From Microbacterium oxydans (GTDB taxonomy: Bacteria; Actinomycetota; Actinomycetes; Actinomycetales; Microbacteriaceae), in contig NZ_CP092891.1 of the NCBI RefSeq assembly GCF_026559675.1, positions 2,418,001 to 2,482,000 on the forward strand: a stretch of 64,000 bases of DNA. Reading direction: 5' to 3'. The notes under the pieces are model-generated. The model worked only from the letters and a program-made list of their open reading frames with translations, had not been told where the DNA came from and did not search any database. A program made the position numbers and the translations under genes. Positions 9,297-18,771 of the stretch are shown here, piece by piece. The first letter of the stretch is position 1; each line of letters opens with the position of its first letter.

Positions 9297-9932
9297 TCAG
9301 AGACTCCCCACCCAGTTGCGCAGCAGCTGGATGCCGGCATCCCCCGACTTCTCGGGGTGGAACTGGGTCGCCGACAGCGGGCCGTTCTCGACGGCCGCGA
9401 GGAACGGGTCCCCGTACGTCGTCCAGGTGAGCGCGGGCTCGGGGAACGGAGGGATGACGTCGAGTTCCCACGACTGCGCGGCATAGGAGTGCACGAAGTA
9501 GAAGCGCTCGTGCTCGATGCCCCGGAAGAGGACGCTGTTCGCCCCCGGCTCGACCGTGTTCCAGCCCATGTGCGGCAGTACCGGGGCATTCAGCTCGGTG
9601 ACCGCTCCCGGCCACTCGCCGAGGCCCGCGGTGTCATGACCGCGCTCGACGCCGTGTTCGAACAGCACCTGCATGCCGACGCAGATCCCGAGCACCGGAC
9701 GGCCACCGGCCAGCCGACGGTCGATGATCTCGTCTCCGCCGTGCGCGAGCAGTGCATCGCGGACCGCCTGGAACGCGCCGACGCCGGGGACCAGGAGGCC
9801 ATCGGCCTCGAAAGCCTCCTTGCGGTCCCGTGTGAGCACGGCATCCGCTCCGGCGGCGACGAGCGCCTTGACCGCGGAGTGGACGTTGCCCGACTCGTAG
9901 TCGAAGACCGCGACGCGGGGACTGCTGCTCAC
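9297..9932 (-). CDS. hisH: Imidazole glycerol phosphate synthase, glutaminase subunit
   Basis: A 211-residue class I glutamine amidotransferase that supplies ammonia to HisF for making imidazole glycerol phosphate. It has the oxyanion strand VPGVGAF, the nucleophile in GICVGMQ, and the His/Glu pair in QFHPEKS. Length is normal. Its ATG at 9930-9932 overlaps the hisB stop by four bases. hisF is not in the window. Confidence 0.96.
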   Translation of the reverse strand: MSSSPRVAVFDYESGNVHSAVKALVAAGADAVLTRDRKEAFEADGLLVPGVGAFQAVRDALLAHGGDEIIDRRLAGGRPVLGICVGMQVLFEHGVERGHDTAGLGEWPGAVTELNAPVLPHMGWNTVEPGANSVLFRGIEHERFYFVHSYAAQSWELDVIPPFPEPALTWTTYGDPFLAAVENGPLSATQFHPEKSGDAGIQLLRNWVGSL

Positions 9933-10546
9933 AGCGCACCCTTGGTCGACGGGATGCCGTCGACGAGGGGGTCGAGGGCCTTGGCCTGCCGGAACGCCCG
10001 GGCGAACGCCTTGTACTCGGCCTCCGCGATGTGGTGCGGGTCGCGGCCGCCGAGCACGCGGACGTGCACGGTCAGCGCGGCGTTGAAGGTGATGGCCTCG
10101 AAGGAGTGGCGCACCAGCGAACCCGTGAAGTGCCCGCCGATGAGGTGGTGCTCGAAGCCCGCCGGCTCCCCGGTGTGCACGAGGTAGGGGCGGCCGGAGA
10201 TGTCGACGACCGCCTGCGCGAGAGCCTCGTCGAGCGGGACGAGGGCGTCGCCGTAGCGCGAGATGCCGGACTTGTCGCCGAGCGCTTCGAGGATCGCCTG
10301 ACCCAGCACGATCGACACGTCCTCGACGGTGTGGTGTGCGTCGATGTTCGTGTCGCCCGAGGCACGGACCGTCAGGTCGGTCAGCGAGTGCTTCGCGAAC
10401 GCGGTGAGCATGTGGTCGAAGAAGGGCACCGAGGTGTCGATGCGGCTCGCACCGGTGCCGTCGAGGTTCAGCTCGAGCTCGACGGTGGACTCCGACGTGC
10501 TGCGCACGCGGCTCGCGGTGCGCGGGGTCAGTGCGGGGGTGCTCAT
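9929..10546 (-). CDS. hisB: Imidazoleglycerol-phosphate dehydratase
   Basis: A 205-residue monofunctional dehydratase for histidine synthesis. The manganese-binding histidines are in [28 protein letters not shown] and [11 protein letters not shown]. The start ATG 10544-10546 overlaps the hisC stop (ATGA), so the two are translationally coupled. The phosphatase domain found in some enteric HisB proteins is absent, as is normal in actinomycetes. Confidence 0.96.
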   Translation of the reverse strand: MSTPALTPRTASRVRSTSESTVELELNLDGTGASRIDTSVPFFDHMLTAFAKHSLTDLTVRASGDTNIDAHHTVEDVSIVLGQAILEALGDKSGISRYGDALVPLDEALAQAVVDISGRPYLVHTGEPAGFEHHLIGGHFTGSLVRHSFEAITFNAALTVHVRVLGGRDPHHIAEAEYKAFARAFRQAKALDPLVDGIPSTKGAL

Positions 10547-11637
10547 GAAGCCGATCCTATCGAGGCCAGTGCGTCCAGGAATGCGGTGGTCTCGGCCTCG
10601 GTGCCGGCGCTCACCCTGAGGTGACCGGGGATGCCGACATCGCGCACGAGCACGCCCCGATCGAACAGCTGCTGCCAGGTCGCCTTCGGGTCGGCGACCC
10701 CGCCGAACAGCACGAAGTTCGACCACGACTCATGCGGCGTGTAGCCGAGAGCCTCGAGCGTCGCCGTGATCCGATCGCGCTGCTCGATGATCTCCTCGAC
10801 CATCCCGAGCATCACGTCGGCGTTGCGCAGCGCCGCCACGGCAGCCGCCTGCGTGAGCGCGCTCAGGTGATACGGCAGGCGCACCAGACGCAGCGCGTCG
10901 ATGAAGGCCGGGTCGGCCGCGAGGTAGCCGACCCTGGCTCCGGCGAAGGCGAACGCCTTGCTCATGGTGCGGGACACCGCGAGGCGGGGGCGGCCCTCGA
11001 GCAGGGTCAGAGCAGAGACCGCGTCGTGCGGAGCGAACTCCTGGTAGGCCTCGTCGACGATCACGATGCCGCGAGCAGCCTCGTAGACGGCCTCGATGAC
11101 GTCGAGGCCGAGCGGCGTGCCCGTCGGATTGTTGGGCGAGCAGAGGATGACCACGTCGGGGTCGGCGGCGCGGACCTGCTCCGCCGCTTCCTCCGGGGTG
11201 ATCGTGTAGTCGGGCTGCCGGGTGCCCGCGATCCAGCGGGCACCGGTCCCCTGCGCGATCAGCGGGTACATCGAGTACGTGGGCGCGAAGCCGAAGGCGG
11301 TTCGGCCGGGACCCCCGAAGGCCTGCAGGATGTGCTGGAGGACCTCGTTGGAGCCGTTGCCCGCCCAGATCTGCTCGGCGGAGACGCCGTGGCCCAGGTA
11401 GTCGGCGAACGCCTCGCGCAGCGCGGTGAACTCCCGGTCCGGGTAGCGGTTGACCTCGTGGATCGCGACGGCGATGTCGTCGAGGATGTCGCTCGCGACG
11501 GCATCCGGAATCGGATGCGTGTTCTCGTTCACGTTGAGCGCGATCGGGAGCGGCGCCTGCGGTGCTCCGTACGGAGTCAGTCCACGAAGATCGTCACGCA
11601 ACGGCAGATCATTGAGGGAGAGGGTCACCCTTCCCAT
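10543..11637 (-). CDS. hisC: Histidinol-phosphate aminotransferase
   Basis: A 364-residue PLP enzyme of fold type I. The PLP lysine is in [12 protein letters not shown], and CSPNNPTG and the conserved Arg near the C-terminus (GHLRVSAG) are present. It begins [17 protein letters not shown], the usual N-terminus of actinomycete HisC. I chose ATG 11635-11637; a GTG three codons further in and a TTG ten codons upstream are possible. It is first in hisC-hisB-hisH-priA, with four-base overlaps into hisB. Confidence 0.93.
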   Translation of the reverse strand: MGRVTLSLNDLPLRDDLRGLTPYGAPQAPLPIALNVNENTHPIPDAVASDILDDIAVAIHEVNRYPDREFTALREAFADYLGHGVSAEQIWAGNGSNEVLQHILQAFGGPGRTAFGFAPTYSMYPLIAQGTGARWIAGTRQPDYTITPEEAAEQVRAADPDVVILCSPNNPTGTPLGLDVIEAVYEAARGIVIVDEAYQEFAPHDAVSALTLLEGRPRLAVSRTMSKAFAFAGARVGYLAADPAFIDALRLVRLPYHLSALTQAAAVAALRNADVMLGMVEEIIEQRDRITATLEALGYTPHESWSNFVLFGGVADPKATWQQLFDRGVLVRDVGIPGHLRVSAGTEAETTAFLDALASIGSAS

Positions 11638-11683
11638 GTTAAGCCGCTCGTCGAGCGGATGACGCAAAGTTGCCGCGGGCGGC

Positions 11684-12052
11684 TCAGTTCCCGTACTGAG
11701 CCGGGATCGCGAGCTCCTGACCGATCTGGAGACCGCCGCCGCGCAGCAGGTTCATCCGGCTGATGTCGCCGATGACGTCGCGCGGGTCGGCGTCGGGAGC
11801 GACCGAGGTCGCGATCGACCACAGCGTGTCCCCCGGCATGACCGTCACGGTCTCGATGCTCGCCGCCGGCGCGTCCGACCCGGAGGCGATCGCGCTGCCC
11901 CCGCTGAGGGCGGCGAAGGCGATACCAACGGCGAGGGGCACGGAGGCGAACGCCAGCAGCACGGCCCGACCTCGCATCGTCAGCCGGAGACGCGTGGTCG
12001 GACGGGCCGACGCCGGGATGACTGCTGCGGTGCTGAAGCTGATGCTGCTCAT
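11684..12052 (-). CDS. LysM-domain membrane protein, SOS-linked candidate
   Basis: A 122-residue protein with a cytosolic N-terminus (about 1-28), one transmembrane segment (about 29-52) and an extracellular LysM domain from about residue 68 (VMPGDTLWSIATSV to LQIGQELAIP). AAGGAG lies eight bases before ATG 12050-12052. It is divergent from lexA across a shared AT-rich region with palindromes. In other actinomycetes a LysM protein next to lexA halts cell division during the SOS response (DivS, ChiZ/Rv2719c). The same job here is inferred from the position and the domain layout; it has no visible hydrolase domain. Confidence 0.85.
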   Translation of the reverse strand: MSSISFSTAAVIPASARPTTRLRLTMRGRAVLLAFASVPLAVGIAFAALSGGSAIASGSDAPAASIETVTVMPGDTLWSIATSVAPDADPRDVIGDISRMNLLRGGGLQIGQELAIPAQYGN

Positions 12053-12155
12053 GTCGTGCTCCTTAGCCTGTCCCGAAGCGGGGAAGCCCCGGGGAAGTTG
12101 GCGTAGCGTTCGCATTCGCGTCTCGGCCGGGAGCCGTGAATGCGAAGCTACGTAC

Positions 12156-12241
12156 CGAAGATATCTTCGAGTTCGAATATCTGTCAAGTATTCTTCGAAA
12201 CCACCTCCGAAAATCGGCCGACACGCTCGAACAGATCTTCC
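12156..12241. promoter_or_regulatory. Candidate LexA boxes between lexA and the LysM gene
   Basis: The intergenic region 12053-12340 is much richer in A and T than its neighbours. CGAAGATATCTTCG at 12156-12169 is a perfect palindrome. CGAACAGATCTTCC at 12228-12241 is a second site. Each matches CGAAC-N4-GTTCG in eight of ten fixed positions. A further GAATA/TATTC inverted repeat lies between them (12175-12193). Either could repress both divergent genes. The sites are visible; LexA binding is inferred. Confidence 0.5.
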
Positions 12242-12340
12242 AGATCCGGTCGATTCTCGGATACGGTTTCGATAAGAACACCCCACCACGGGCCTCCGAC
12301 ATTCGAAGAGGGACGTCGGATCACGCACTTAAGGAGCACC

Positions 12341-13027
12341 ATGAGCGAGAACTCTGCCCCCGAGTCGGAGGCACCGCGGACGCGCCGGCGCAAGAGCCTG
12401 AGCCCCAAGCAGATGGCGATCCTCGAGGTCATCCAGAGCTCGATCGCGAACCACGGCTACCCGCCGAGCATGCGCGAGATTGGCGATGCCGTCGGCCTCA
12501 AGTCGCTCTCCAGCGTGACCCACCAGCTCGGCCAGCTCGAGCTCAGCGGCTACCTGCGGCGCGACCCCGGCAAGACCAGGGCGATGGAAGTGCTCATCGA
12601 CCTGCCCGGCACCAGCACAGAGAACCCCGCTGACGTCGCGACCCCGGTCGGCGACGCCGCGCTCGTGCCCCTGGTCGGGCGGATCGCGGCCGGAGTGCCG
12701 ATCACCGCGGATCAGCAGGTCGAGGAGATCTTCCCCCTCCCGCGGCAGCTCGTGGGCAAGGGCGACCTGTTCATGCTCAAGGTCTCCGGCGAGTCGATGA
12801 TCGACGCCGCCATCTGCGACGGGGACTGGGTCGTCGTCCGCTCGCAGAGCAACGCCGAGAACGGTGAGATCGTCGCCGCGATGCTCGACGGCGAGGCCAC
12901 GGTCAAGGTGCTGCGTCGCCGCGACGGGCACACCTGGCTCCTCCCCCGCAACTCGGCCTTCGAGCCCATCCTCGGCGATGAGGCCGTGGTGCTCGGCAAG
13001 ATCGTGGCGGTGCTCCGCGCGGTCTGA
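12341..13027 (+). CDS. lexA: LexA repressor
   Basis: A 228-residue SOS repressor. The N-terminal winged helix (about 15-80) has [13 protein letters not shown] and [15 protein letters not shown]. The self-cleavage site is Ala117-Gly118, and the protease dyad is Ser152 (VSGESM) and Lys189 (ATVKVL). AAGGAG at 12331-12336 supports ATG 12341 rather than any longer reading. It controls DNA-damage genes and probably itself and the divergent LysM gene. A perfect 42-base palindrome follows as terminator. Confidence 0.97.
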   Translation: MSENSAPESEAPRTRRRKSLSPKQMAILEVIQSSIANHGYPPSMREIGDAVGLKSLSSVTHQLGQLELSGYLRRDPGKTRAMEVLIDLPGTSTENPADVATPVGDAALVPLVGRIAAGVPITADQQVEEIFPLPRQLVGKGDLFMLKVSGESMIDAAICDGDWVVVRSQSNAENGEIVAAMLDGEATVKVLRRRDGHTWLLPRNSAFEPILGDEAVVLGKIVAVLRAV

Positions 13028-13037
13028 CCCGTCAGGA

Positions 13038-13079
13038 ACGACGAAGGCCCTCCCGGAGCTCCGGGAGGGCCTTCGTCGT
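13038..13079 (+). terminator. lexA terminator
   Basis: A perfect 42-base palindrome centred on AGCT, beginning ACGACGAAGG and ending CCTTCGTCGT, eleven bases after the lexA stop. It has no long T run, as is usual for GC-rich actinomycetes. Confidence 0.8.
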
Positions 13080-13116
13080 CCCGGGCACGAGTGTGACGCC
13101 GCGTGCCGTCGGCCCA

Positions 13117-13122
13117 TAGGCT
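13117..13122 (+). promoter_or_regulatory. Leaderless-type -10 element of the S9 peptidase gene
   Basis: TAGGCT, six bases before ATG 13129, with no ribosome-binding sequence between. Confidence 0.55.
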
Positions 13123-13128
13123 CGAAGC

Positions 13129-15009
13129 ATGTCGTCGTCCCCGTACGGTTCCTGGTCCTCGCCCTTCTCCGCCGCGTCCGTCGCGGCTTCCTCCCCCCGC
13201 ATCGACGGTGCGCGCTTCGTCGGCGCGGAGATCTGGTGGGGCGAGTCGGTCCCGGCCGAGAAGGGGCGCGTGACCGTGCGGAGCTCCTCCGGCGCCGAGA
13301 TCCTCCCCGCCCCCTGGAGTGCGCGCTCCCGGGTGCACGAGTACGGCGGCGGCGCCTGGACGGCCGATGCCGACGGCACGCTGTACTTCGTCGACGCGGG
13401 CGACCAGCGCGTGCATCGCCTGGCCTCCGGCGACGTTCCCGTGCCCCTCACACCGCCCGGGCCCTCTCACGGTGGTCTGCGCGTGCAGGACGGCCGTCTG
13501 CTGGCGGTGCGCGAAGACCTGTCGACGACCCCGCACACGCGCGCGATCGTCGAGATCCCGATCGACGGCTCCGCCTCCGAAGACCCGACGGCTGTGCGAG
13601 TGATCGCGCAGGGAGACGGGTTCTTCGCCCACCCCGCACTCTCCCCCGACGGGACCCGCGCCGCCTGGGTGGCGTGGGAGCGCGGACGGATGCCGTGGGA
13701 AGACGCCCGCGTGCAGATCGCCGAGGTCGATGGCGGGCACCCGCACACGGTCCCGTCGCGGACGGCGCTGCAGCCCGAGTGGACGAGCGACACGGAGCTG
13801 CTCTTCGCCGACGCACCCTACGACCGCTGGGAGCTGTACCGCGTGACGGTCGACGGCGTCGAGCCCTCCGGCGCTCCGCAGCCGCTCGCCCCCGCCGACG
13901 CGCCGGCGGACGCCGACACCGGCTACGGCCTCTGGGTGCTCGGCAACCGCTGGTTCCGTCCCCTCGACGACGGACGCATCGTCGCCGTCCGCACGAACGG
14001 CCGCGACGAGGTCGTGGTCCTCGACGACAACGGCGGCACGGCGCTGGTCGACCTCCCCGCCGATGGACACGTGAGCGTGGACGATGTGGACGGGACGCGC
14101 GTGCTCCTCTCCGGGAACGGCTCCCGCGTCGCACCGGGACTCTGGTGCGTCGACACCGACTCCGGAGAGGTCTTCGCGGTGCGCGGCGGCGAGCCCGTCG
14201 GTCCGCAGTGGATGCCCCCTGCCCTGTCGATCGAGGTCGACGGTCCGCACGGTGCCGTGCACGCCTTCGCATATCCCCCGGCCCATCCGGAGGCGACGGC
14301 GCCCGAAGACGAGCTCCCGCCCTACGTCGTGCTCGTGCACGGGGGGCCGACGGCCCACGTCACGGGCGCGACCTCTGCGGCGGTCGCCTTCTACACGAGC
14401 CGCGGCATCGGCGTGCTCGACGTGAACTACGGCGGGTCGACCGGATACGGCCGCGCCTACCGTGAGCGCCTGGACGGGCAGTGGGGCGTCGTCGACGTCG
14501 ACGACGTGATCGCCGCCGCCCGCGGCCTCGCCGACGCCGGGCTCGCGGATCCCGCCCGCATCGCGATCCGCGGCGGATCGGCCGGCGGATGGACCGTGCT
14601 GTCCGCGCTGGTCCGCGGAGGGACCTTCGCCGCCGGGATCAGTCGCTACGGCGTCGCCGACCTGCGGATGCTGGCCGCCGAGACGCACGACTTCGAGGCG
14701 TCCTACCTCGACGGCCTGGTCGGACCGCTCCCCGAGTACGAGCACGTGTACATCGAGCGCTCACCGCTGACGCATGCCGATCGCATCGACGTCCCCGTGC
14801 TGCTGCTGCAAGGCGGCGAGGACCGGGTGGTGCCGCCGTCGCAGTCCGAGGCGATCCGCGATGCACTCGCGGCGCGCGGCATCGATCACGAGTACGTGCT
14901 GTATCCGACGGAGGGACACGGATTCCGCAGCGCCGAGTCGATCGTCGATGCGCTGGAGCGCGAGCTGACGTTCCTCGGTCGCGCGTTCGGCTTCGAACCG
15001 CGGCTGTGA
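13129..15009 (+). CDS. S9-family peptidase (prolyl oligopeptidase/acylaminoacyl-peptidase type)
   Basis: A 626-residue serine peptidase without signal peptide, so cytosolic. The N-terminal half is a beta-propeller with WD-like repeats (LSPDGTRAAWVAW). The C-terminal alpha/beta hydrolase domain starts near residue 380. The catalytic triad is visible: Ser484 in GGSAGG, Asp565 in GGEDRVV and His597 in EGHGF. The oxyanion region HGGPTAHV is intact. It probably trims short peptides. A TAGGCT -10 lies six bases from ATG. It is convergent with smpB, ten bases apart. Confidence 0.92.
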   Translation: MSSSPYGSWSSPFSAASVAASSPRIDGARFVGAEIWWGESVPAEKGRVTVRSSSGAEILPAPWSARSRVHEYGGGAWTADADGTLYFVDAGDQRVHRLASGDVPVPLTPPGPSHGGLRVQDGRLLAVREDLSTTPHTRAIVEIPIDGSASEDPTAVRVIAQGDGFFAHPALSPDGTRAAWVAWERGRMPWEDARVQIAEVDGGHPHTVPSRTALQPEWTSDTELLFADAPYDRWELYRVTVDGVEPSGAPQPLAPADAPADADTGYGLWVLGNRWFRPLDDGRIVAVRTNGRDEVVVLDDNGGTALVDLPADGHVSVDDVDGTRVLLSGNGSRVAPGLWCVDTDSGEVFAVRGGEPVGPQWMPPALSIEVDGPHGAVHAFAYPPAHPEATAPEDELPPYVVLVHGGPTAHVTGATSAAVAFYTSRGIGVLDVNYGGSTGYGRAYRERLDGQWGVVDVDDVIAAARGLADAGLADPARIAIRGGSAGGWTVLSALVRGGTFAAGISRYGVADLRMLAAETHDFEASYLDGLVGPLPEYEHVYIERSPLTHADRIDVPVLLLQGGEDRVVPPSQSEAIRDALAARGIDHEYVLYPTEGHGFRSAESIVDALERELTFLGRAFGFEPRL

Positions 15010-15018
15010 CGACCGGGA

Positions 15019-15495
15019 CTACTCCCCCACGCGGTTGCGCAGACGCATGGCGCGGTCGGCCTCGCGGGTGTCCTGACGCTCGCGCAGGGTCTGCCGCTTG
15101 TCGTACTCGCGCTTGCCCTTCGCCAGAGCGATCTCGACCTTGGCGCGACCATCGGAGAAGTACAGCTTCAGCGGGATGAGCGTGTATCCGCCCGCCGACA
15201 CGGCGTGCGCGATCTTGGCGATCTCCTCGCGGTGCAGCAGCAGCTTGCGGATGCGCTTGGCCGAGTGGTTCGTCCAGTGCCCCTGCGAGTACTCCGGGAT
15301 GTGCACCGAGTCGAGGAAGACCTCGTTGCCCTTGACGAAGGCGTATCCGTCGCTGAGGTTGGCGCGCCCCTGGCGCAGTGACTTGACCTCGGTGCCGGTG
15401 AGCACCATCCCCGCTTCGTACGACTTCTCGATCGTGTAGTCGTGACGTGCGCGACGATTGGTCGCGACGACCTTCTCTCCGCGTTCCCTGGGCAT
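15019..15495 (-). CDS. smpB: SsrA-binding protein SmpB
   Basis: A 158-residue protein that delivers tmRNA to stalled ribosomes. It has NRRARHDYTIEKSYEAGMVL, then GTEVKSLRQG and the tail GKREYDKRQTLRERQ. AGGAGAG precedes ATG 15493-15495. It lies downstream of ftsX in the usual prfB-ftsE-ftsX-smpB neighbourhood. The tmRNA gene itself was not found nearby. Confidence 0.97.
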   Translation of the reverse strand: MPRERGEKVVATNRRARHDYTIEKSYEAGMVLTGTEVKSLRQGRANLSDGYAFVKGNEVFLDSVHIPEYSQGHWTNHSAKRIRKLLLHREEIAKIAHAVSAGGYTLIPLKLYFSDGRAKVEIALAKGKREYDKRQTLRERQDTREADRAMRLRNRVGE

Positions 15496-15558
15496 GATGC
15501 TCTCCTGTTGCCGTGATGAGCTCGATCGATCGTTCCGACCGAGCAGCCTTTCAGGCTA

Positions 15559-16473
15559 TCAGGTACGGAGCCAGCGTCGGATCGCGAAGCCGGCGGAGAG
15601 CGCGGCGAGCACGATGCCGATGCCGATCAGGACCGGCACCACCAGGGCGGCGTCCTGCATCGTCACCCAGGTCGTGATGAACGGCACCCGTCCTCGCAGG
15701 TACCCGTTCACGCCGAAGTGCACGCCCGCGACGACCGCGGCGCTGGCGAACGCCGACCCGAGGAACGCGGCGAACACGCCCTCGAGGACGAAGGGGGTCT
15801 GGATGAAGCGGTTCGAGGCGCCGACCAGGCGCATGATGCCGATCTCCTTGCGGCGCGCGTATGCCGACAATCGGATGGTCGTGCCGATGAGCAGGGTCGC
15901 GGCGATGAGCATCAGGACGGCGATGCCGACCGCGATGTAGGTCGCGACCGTCAGAGCGGAGAAGAGAGGTTCGAGGTATTGCAGCTGGTCCTTGACCTGC
16001 TCGACGCCGGCCTGGCCGCTGAACGCCTCGGCGAGCACCTGCGACTGACCGGGGTCCTTCATCGTGACGAAGAAGACCTCGAACGCCTGGTCGGGCGTGA
16101 GCACGCTCGCCTGGTCCTCACCGAGCTGTTCGACGAGCTTGGCGTAGGTCTCCTCCTTGGTGTCGAACGTGATCGAGCTGATGAGAGGCGCCAGGGCGTC
16201 CCCCTCCAGCTGAGCGCGGACGGCGGCGACCTGCTCCTCGCTCGCCGCGCCGTCGACACAGGTGTCGGATTCCGAGACGGCCGAGCACATGTACACCGCC
16301 ACCTGGGCACGCTCGGCCCAGTAGCCGCGCATGACGCCGATCTGGCCCTGCATCAGGATCGCCGCACCCACGAAGGTCAGCGACACGAAAGTGACCAGCA
16401 CGACGGAGATGACCATCGAGATGTTGCGCCGAAGCCCACCCAGGGCCTCGGTCAGGATGAGACCGATTCTCAT
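15559..16473 (-). CDS. ftsX: Cell division protein FtsX
   Basis: A 304-residue membrane protein that, with FtsE, couples division to peptidoglycan hydrolase activation. It has one N-terminal transmembrane segment (about 18-42), a large extracytoplasmic domain (about 43-170) with [10 protein letters not shown], and three C-terminal segments. Between the second and third is [20 protein letters not shown], the cytosolic coupling helix to FtsE. It overlaps ftsE by four bases. Confidence 0.96.
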   Translation of the reverse strand: MRIGLILTEALGGLRRNISMVISVVLVTFVSLTFVGAAILMQGQIGVMRGYWAERAQVAVYMCSAVSESDTCVDGAASEEQVAAVRAQLEGDALAPLISSITFDTKEETYAKLVEQLGEDQASVLTPDQAFEVFFVTMKDPGQSQVLAEAFSGQAGVEQVKDQLQYLEPLFSALTVATYIAVGIAVLMLIAATLLIGTTIRLSAYARRKEIGIMRLVGASNRFIQTPFVLEGVFAAFLGSAFASAAVVAGVHFGVNGYLRGRVPFITTWVTMQDAALVVPVLIGIGIVLAALSAGFAIRRWLRT

Positions 16474-17582
16474 GAGGTCGGGCCCACTTCCTCGTCGTCT
16501 TCGTCGGACAGTCCGAGGCGGTCCGCGACGCCGAGCTCCGCGACGTCGACCGTCGGCAGGGTGATCGGGTGCGTGCGCGGCCGGACGACGGCGGGGGGTT
16601 CGACCACGGCGGGCGGCTCCACGATGTTCGCCGGGTCGTCGACGTCCCGCGGCTGCTCCGGGGGCTCCACGGTGCGCGGGGGCTCCACGGTGCGCGGCGC
16701 CGGGGCATCCTCGCCCGTGGCGGCGACGGGCTCGGCAGCGGGCGCGGCGGCCTTGCGCTGCGTGCTGAGCTCTTCGGCGAGGGCGGCACGGACCACGGAG
16801 AGATCCGCGGTCTGCCGCTGCACCTCCTGCACCGCGGTGAGGGCCGCGGCGGCCGCAGCTCCCCGCACCTCCTCGGGCACCAGGCGCGGGATGTTCGAGG
16901 TGTCGCCGTATCCGCCGTGCACCTCGTCGCGCACCATCTCCCCGTCGCGCAGCTCGATCACGCGGCGCTGCATCTGGTCGACGAAGCCGGCTTCGTGCGT
17001 GGCCATCAGGACGGTGGTGCCGCCCGCGTTGATGCGGGCGAGGAGCTGCATGATGTCGACGGACGTGGCCGGGTCGAGGTTTCCGGTCGGCTCGTCGGCG
17101 AGCAGCACCTGCGGACGGTTCACGAGCGCGCGGGCGATCGCGACGCGCTGCTGCTCACCACCGGAGAGCTCGTGCGGCATCCGCTTCTGCTTCCCGTCGA
17201 GCCCGACGAGTGCGAGCGCCTCCGGCACGGCCTGCTGGATGAACCCGCGCGACGAACCGGTCACCTGGAGCGTGAAGGCCACGTTCTGGTAGACGGTCTT
17301 CGACGGGAGCAGACGGAAGTCCTGGAACACCGAGCCGATGTGGCGCCGGAAGTAGGGCACCTTGCGGTTGGCGAGCGAGCGCAGGTCTCGACCGAGCACG
17401 GCGACGCGTCCCGCAGTGGGCACGTCTTCGCGCAGGATCAGGCGCAGACAGGAGGACTTGCCGGAGCCCGAGGCACCGACGAGGAAGACGAACTCCCCGC
17501 GCTGCACCTCGAAGTCGACACCGGAGAGGGCGGGCTTCGACGTCCCGCGGTAGCGTTTCGTGACGTTCTCGAACCGAATCAT
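16470..17582 (-). CDS. ftsE: Cell division ATP-binding protein FtsE with long C-terminal extension
   Basis: A 370-residue ABC ATPase; most FtsE proteins are about 225-230. The ABC core fills residues 1-230, with Walker A GASGSGKS, signature LSGGEQQR, Walker [10 protein letters not shown] and H-loop TH. The last 140 residues form a proline/glutamate/valine-rich tail with repeats [10 protein letters not shown] and [10 protein letters not shown], ending in the acidic SDEDDEEVG. The tail overlaps ftsX by four bases. It binds FtsX on the cytosolic face of the division site. The tail may be a docking arm; its role is unknown. Confidence 0.95.
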   Translation of the reverse strand: MIRFENVTKRYRGTSKPALSGVDFEVQRGEFVFLVGASGSGKSSCLRLILREDVPTAGRVAVLGRDLRSLANRKVPYFRRHIGSVFQDFRLLPSKTVYQNVAFTLQVTGSSRGFIQQAVPEALALVGLDGKQKRMPHELSGGEQQRVAIARALVNRPQVLLADEPTGNLDPATSVDIMQLLARINAGGTTVLMATHEAGFVDQMQRRVIELRDGEMVRDEVHGGYGDTSNIPRLVPEEVRGAAAAAALTAVQEVQRQTADLSVVRAALAEELSTQRKAAAPAAEPVAATGEDAPAPRTVEPPRTVEPPEQPRDVDDPANIVEPPAVVEPPAVVRPRTHPITLPTVDVAELGVADRLGLSDEDDEEVGPTS

Positions 17583-17666
17583 GGCTGTTCGAGCCTAAGC
17601 GCGGGCCCTCCCCTTGCCGCGAGCGACACCCCGCGCGGTGTGTCCTCTGCGGACGTCCTCGGGCGA

Positions 17667-17692
17667 CGGGATGGGGATTGCTCCCCATCCCG
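17667..17692. other. Perfect hairpin between ftsE and DUF2510 genes
   Basis: CGGGATGGGGA (17667-17677) and TCCCCATCCCG (17682-17692) form an 11-base perfect stem with a TTGC loop, in the divergent region. A second hairpin is CCGTCGCG/CGCGACGG at 17736-17758, within the 5' region of the next gene. There is no T run, so an operator is as likely as a terminator. Confidence 0.45.
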
Positions 17693-17780
17693 AGTCCACC
17701 GGCGCGTCCCCGTGCACTGATATACAGGAAGCTGCCCGTCGCGCGGACAGCGCGACGGAGAGACTTCGAGGGGGACCCTG

Positions 17781-18746
17781 ATGACGACACCTGCCGGTTG
17801 GTACGACGACGGATCCGGACGCCAGCGGTGGTGGGACGGACAGCAGTGGACGGAGAACTTCGCCCCGGAGACGGGCACGCCCGAGTCCGCAGCGACCGAG
17901 GCCGGGACGCCGGAATCAGCGGCCGACGTGGCAGCGACCGACGTGGCGGCAGGCGAGCCGGCAGCAGCCGAGCCGGCAGCAGCCGACCAGGCCGCCGTCG
18001 AGTCGCAGACCTCCGCCTACCCCACCTACCCGGTGGCGGATTCCGCGCAGCCCGCTGCCGGATACCCGGGGGCCGCGTCGGCCTATCCCGGCGCCGGCGC
18101 GCCGGCGGGCTACCCGGCGACCTCCTCCTACGCGCAGCAGCCCGTCCCGGAGGGGCCCAAGAAGCTCTCGATCCTCGGACTGGTCGGCCTCGGCCTGTCG
18201 GTTCTCGGAGCCATCCTGGTGTTCATCCCGGTGGTCGGCTTCGTCGGGTTCATCCTGCTCGCCGCGGGCTTCGTCGTCTCGATCGTCTCGCTCTTCCTCA
18301 AGGGCAAGAAGTGGCCGGGGATCGCCGGTCTCAGCCTGGCGGTCGTCGGCACGATCATCGGCATCATCATGGCGTTCGTCTACCTCTTCGCCATCGCGCA
18401 GGGCGTGAGCAGCGAGATCGACAACCTACCCAGCTCCTCGCCGTCGATCGAGGCGACCGAGCCGAGCGACACCGACGGCACGGATGGCGCCGACGACGGC
18501 GTCCGGCCGACCACGGCGGAGGTCGCCGTCGGCCTGACCGCGATCCTGACCGCGGATGGCGCCGAGAACTACACCGAGGGACAGATCACGTGCCTCTCGG
18601 GCCTGCTGGTGGATTCCGATCTCGACAACTCGACCCTGCGCGCGATCGCCGAGAGCGACGGCACCCTCACGGATGTCGACGCGGCGTACGGCTTCGCCGA
18701 GGTGCTCGGCGACACCGAGGCCATCACCGCCTGCTTCGCCGGCTGA
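17781..18746 (+). CDS. DUF2510 membrane protein, first of two
   Basis: A 321-residue protein. Residues 3-28 form a DUF2510 domain (PAGWYDDGSGRQRWWDGQQW), a small tryptophan-rich module. An alanine/glutamate/proline-rich linker follows, then two transmembrane segments near 137-180 with SLFLKGKKWPG between or after them, a third segment, and a C-terminal domain with paired cysteines, probably outside. AGGGGGA precedes ATG 17781. A close paralogue follows 25 bases downstream. Function is unknown; the place beside ftsEX hints at the envelope or septum. Confidence 0.75.
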   Translation: MTTPAGWYDDGSGRQRWWDGQQWTENFAPETGTPESAATEAGTPESAADVAATDVAAGEPAAAEPAAADQAAVESQTSAYPTYPVADSAQPAAGYPGAASAYPGAGAPAGYPATSSYAQQPVPEGPKKLSILGLVGLGLSVLGAILVFIPVVGFVGFILLAAGFVVSIVSLFLKGKKWPGIAGLSLAVVGTIIGIIMAFVYLFAIAQGVSSEIDNLPSSSPSIEATEPSDTDGTDGADDGVRPTTAEVAVGLTAILTADGAENYTEGQITCLSGLLVDSDLDNSTLRAIAESDGTLTDVDAAYGFAEVLGDTEAITACFAG

Positions 18747-18771
18747 CCCTCGGCGAAGCGGAACCCCTCTG

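Noticed and set aside
12140..12340. A longer LexA reading with 67 extra N-terminal residues
   Set aside because: The extra part lies in the operator region; AAGGAG and ATG at 12341 fit the family start.
12712..14745. A 677-residue minus-strand frame over lexA and the S9 peptidase
   Set aside because: Antisense to genes with complete catalytic motifs.
15019..15560. A tmRNA gene near smpB
   Set aside because: No sequence with the tmRNA ends or tag region was seen between smpB and ftsX.
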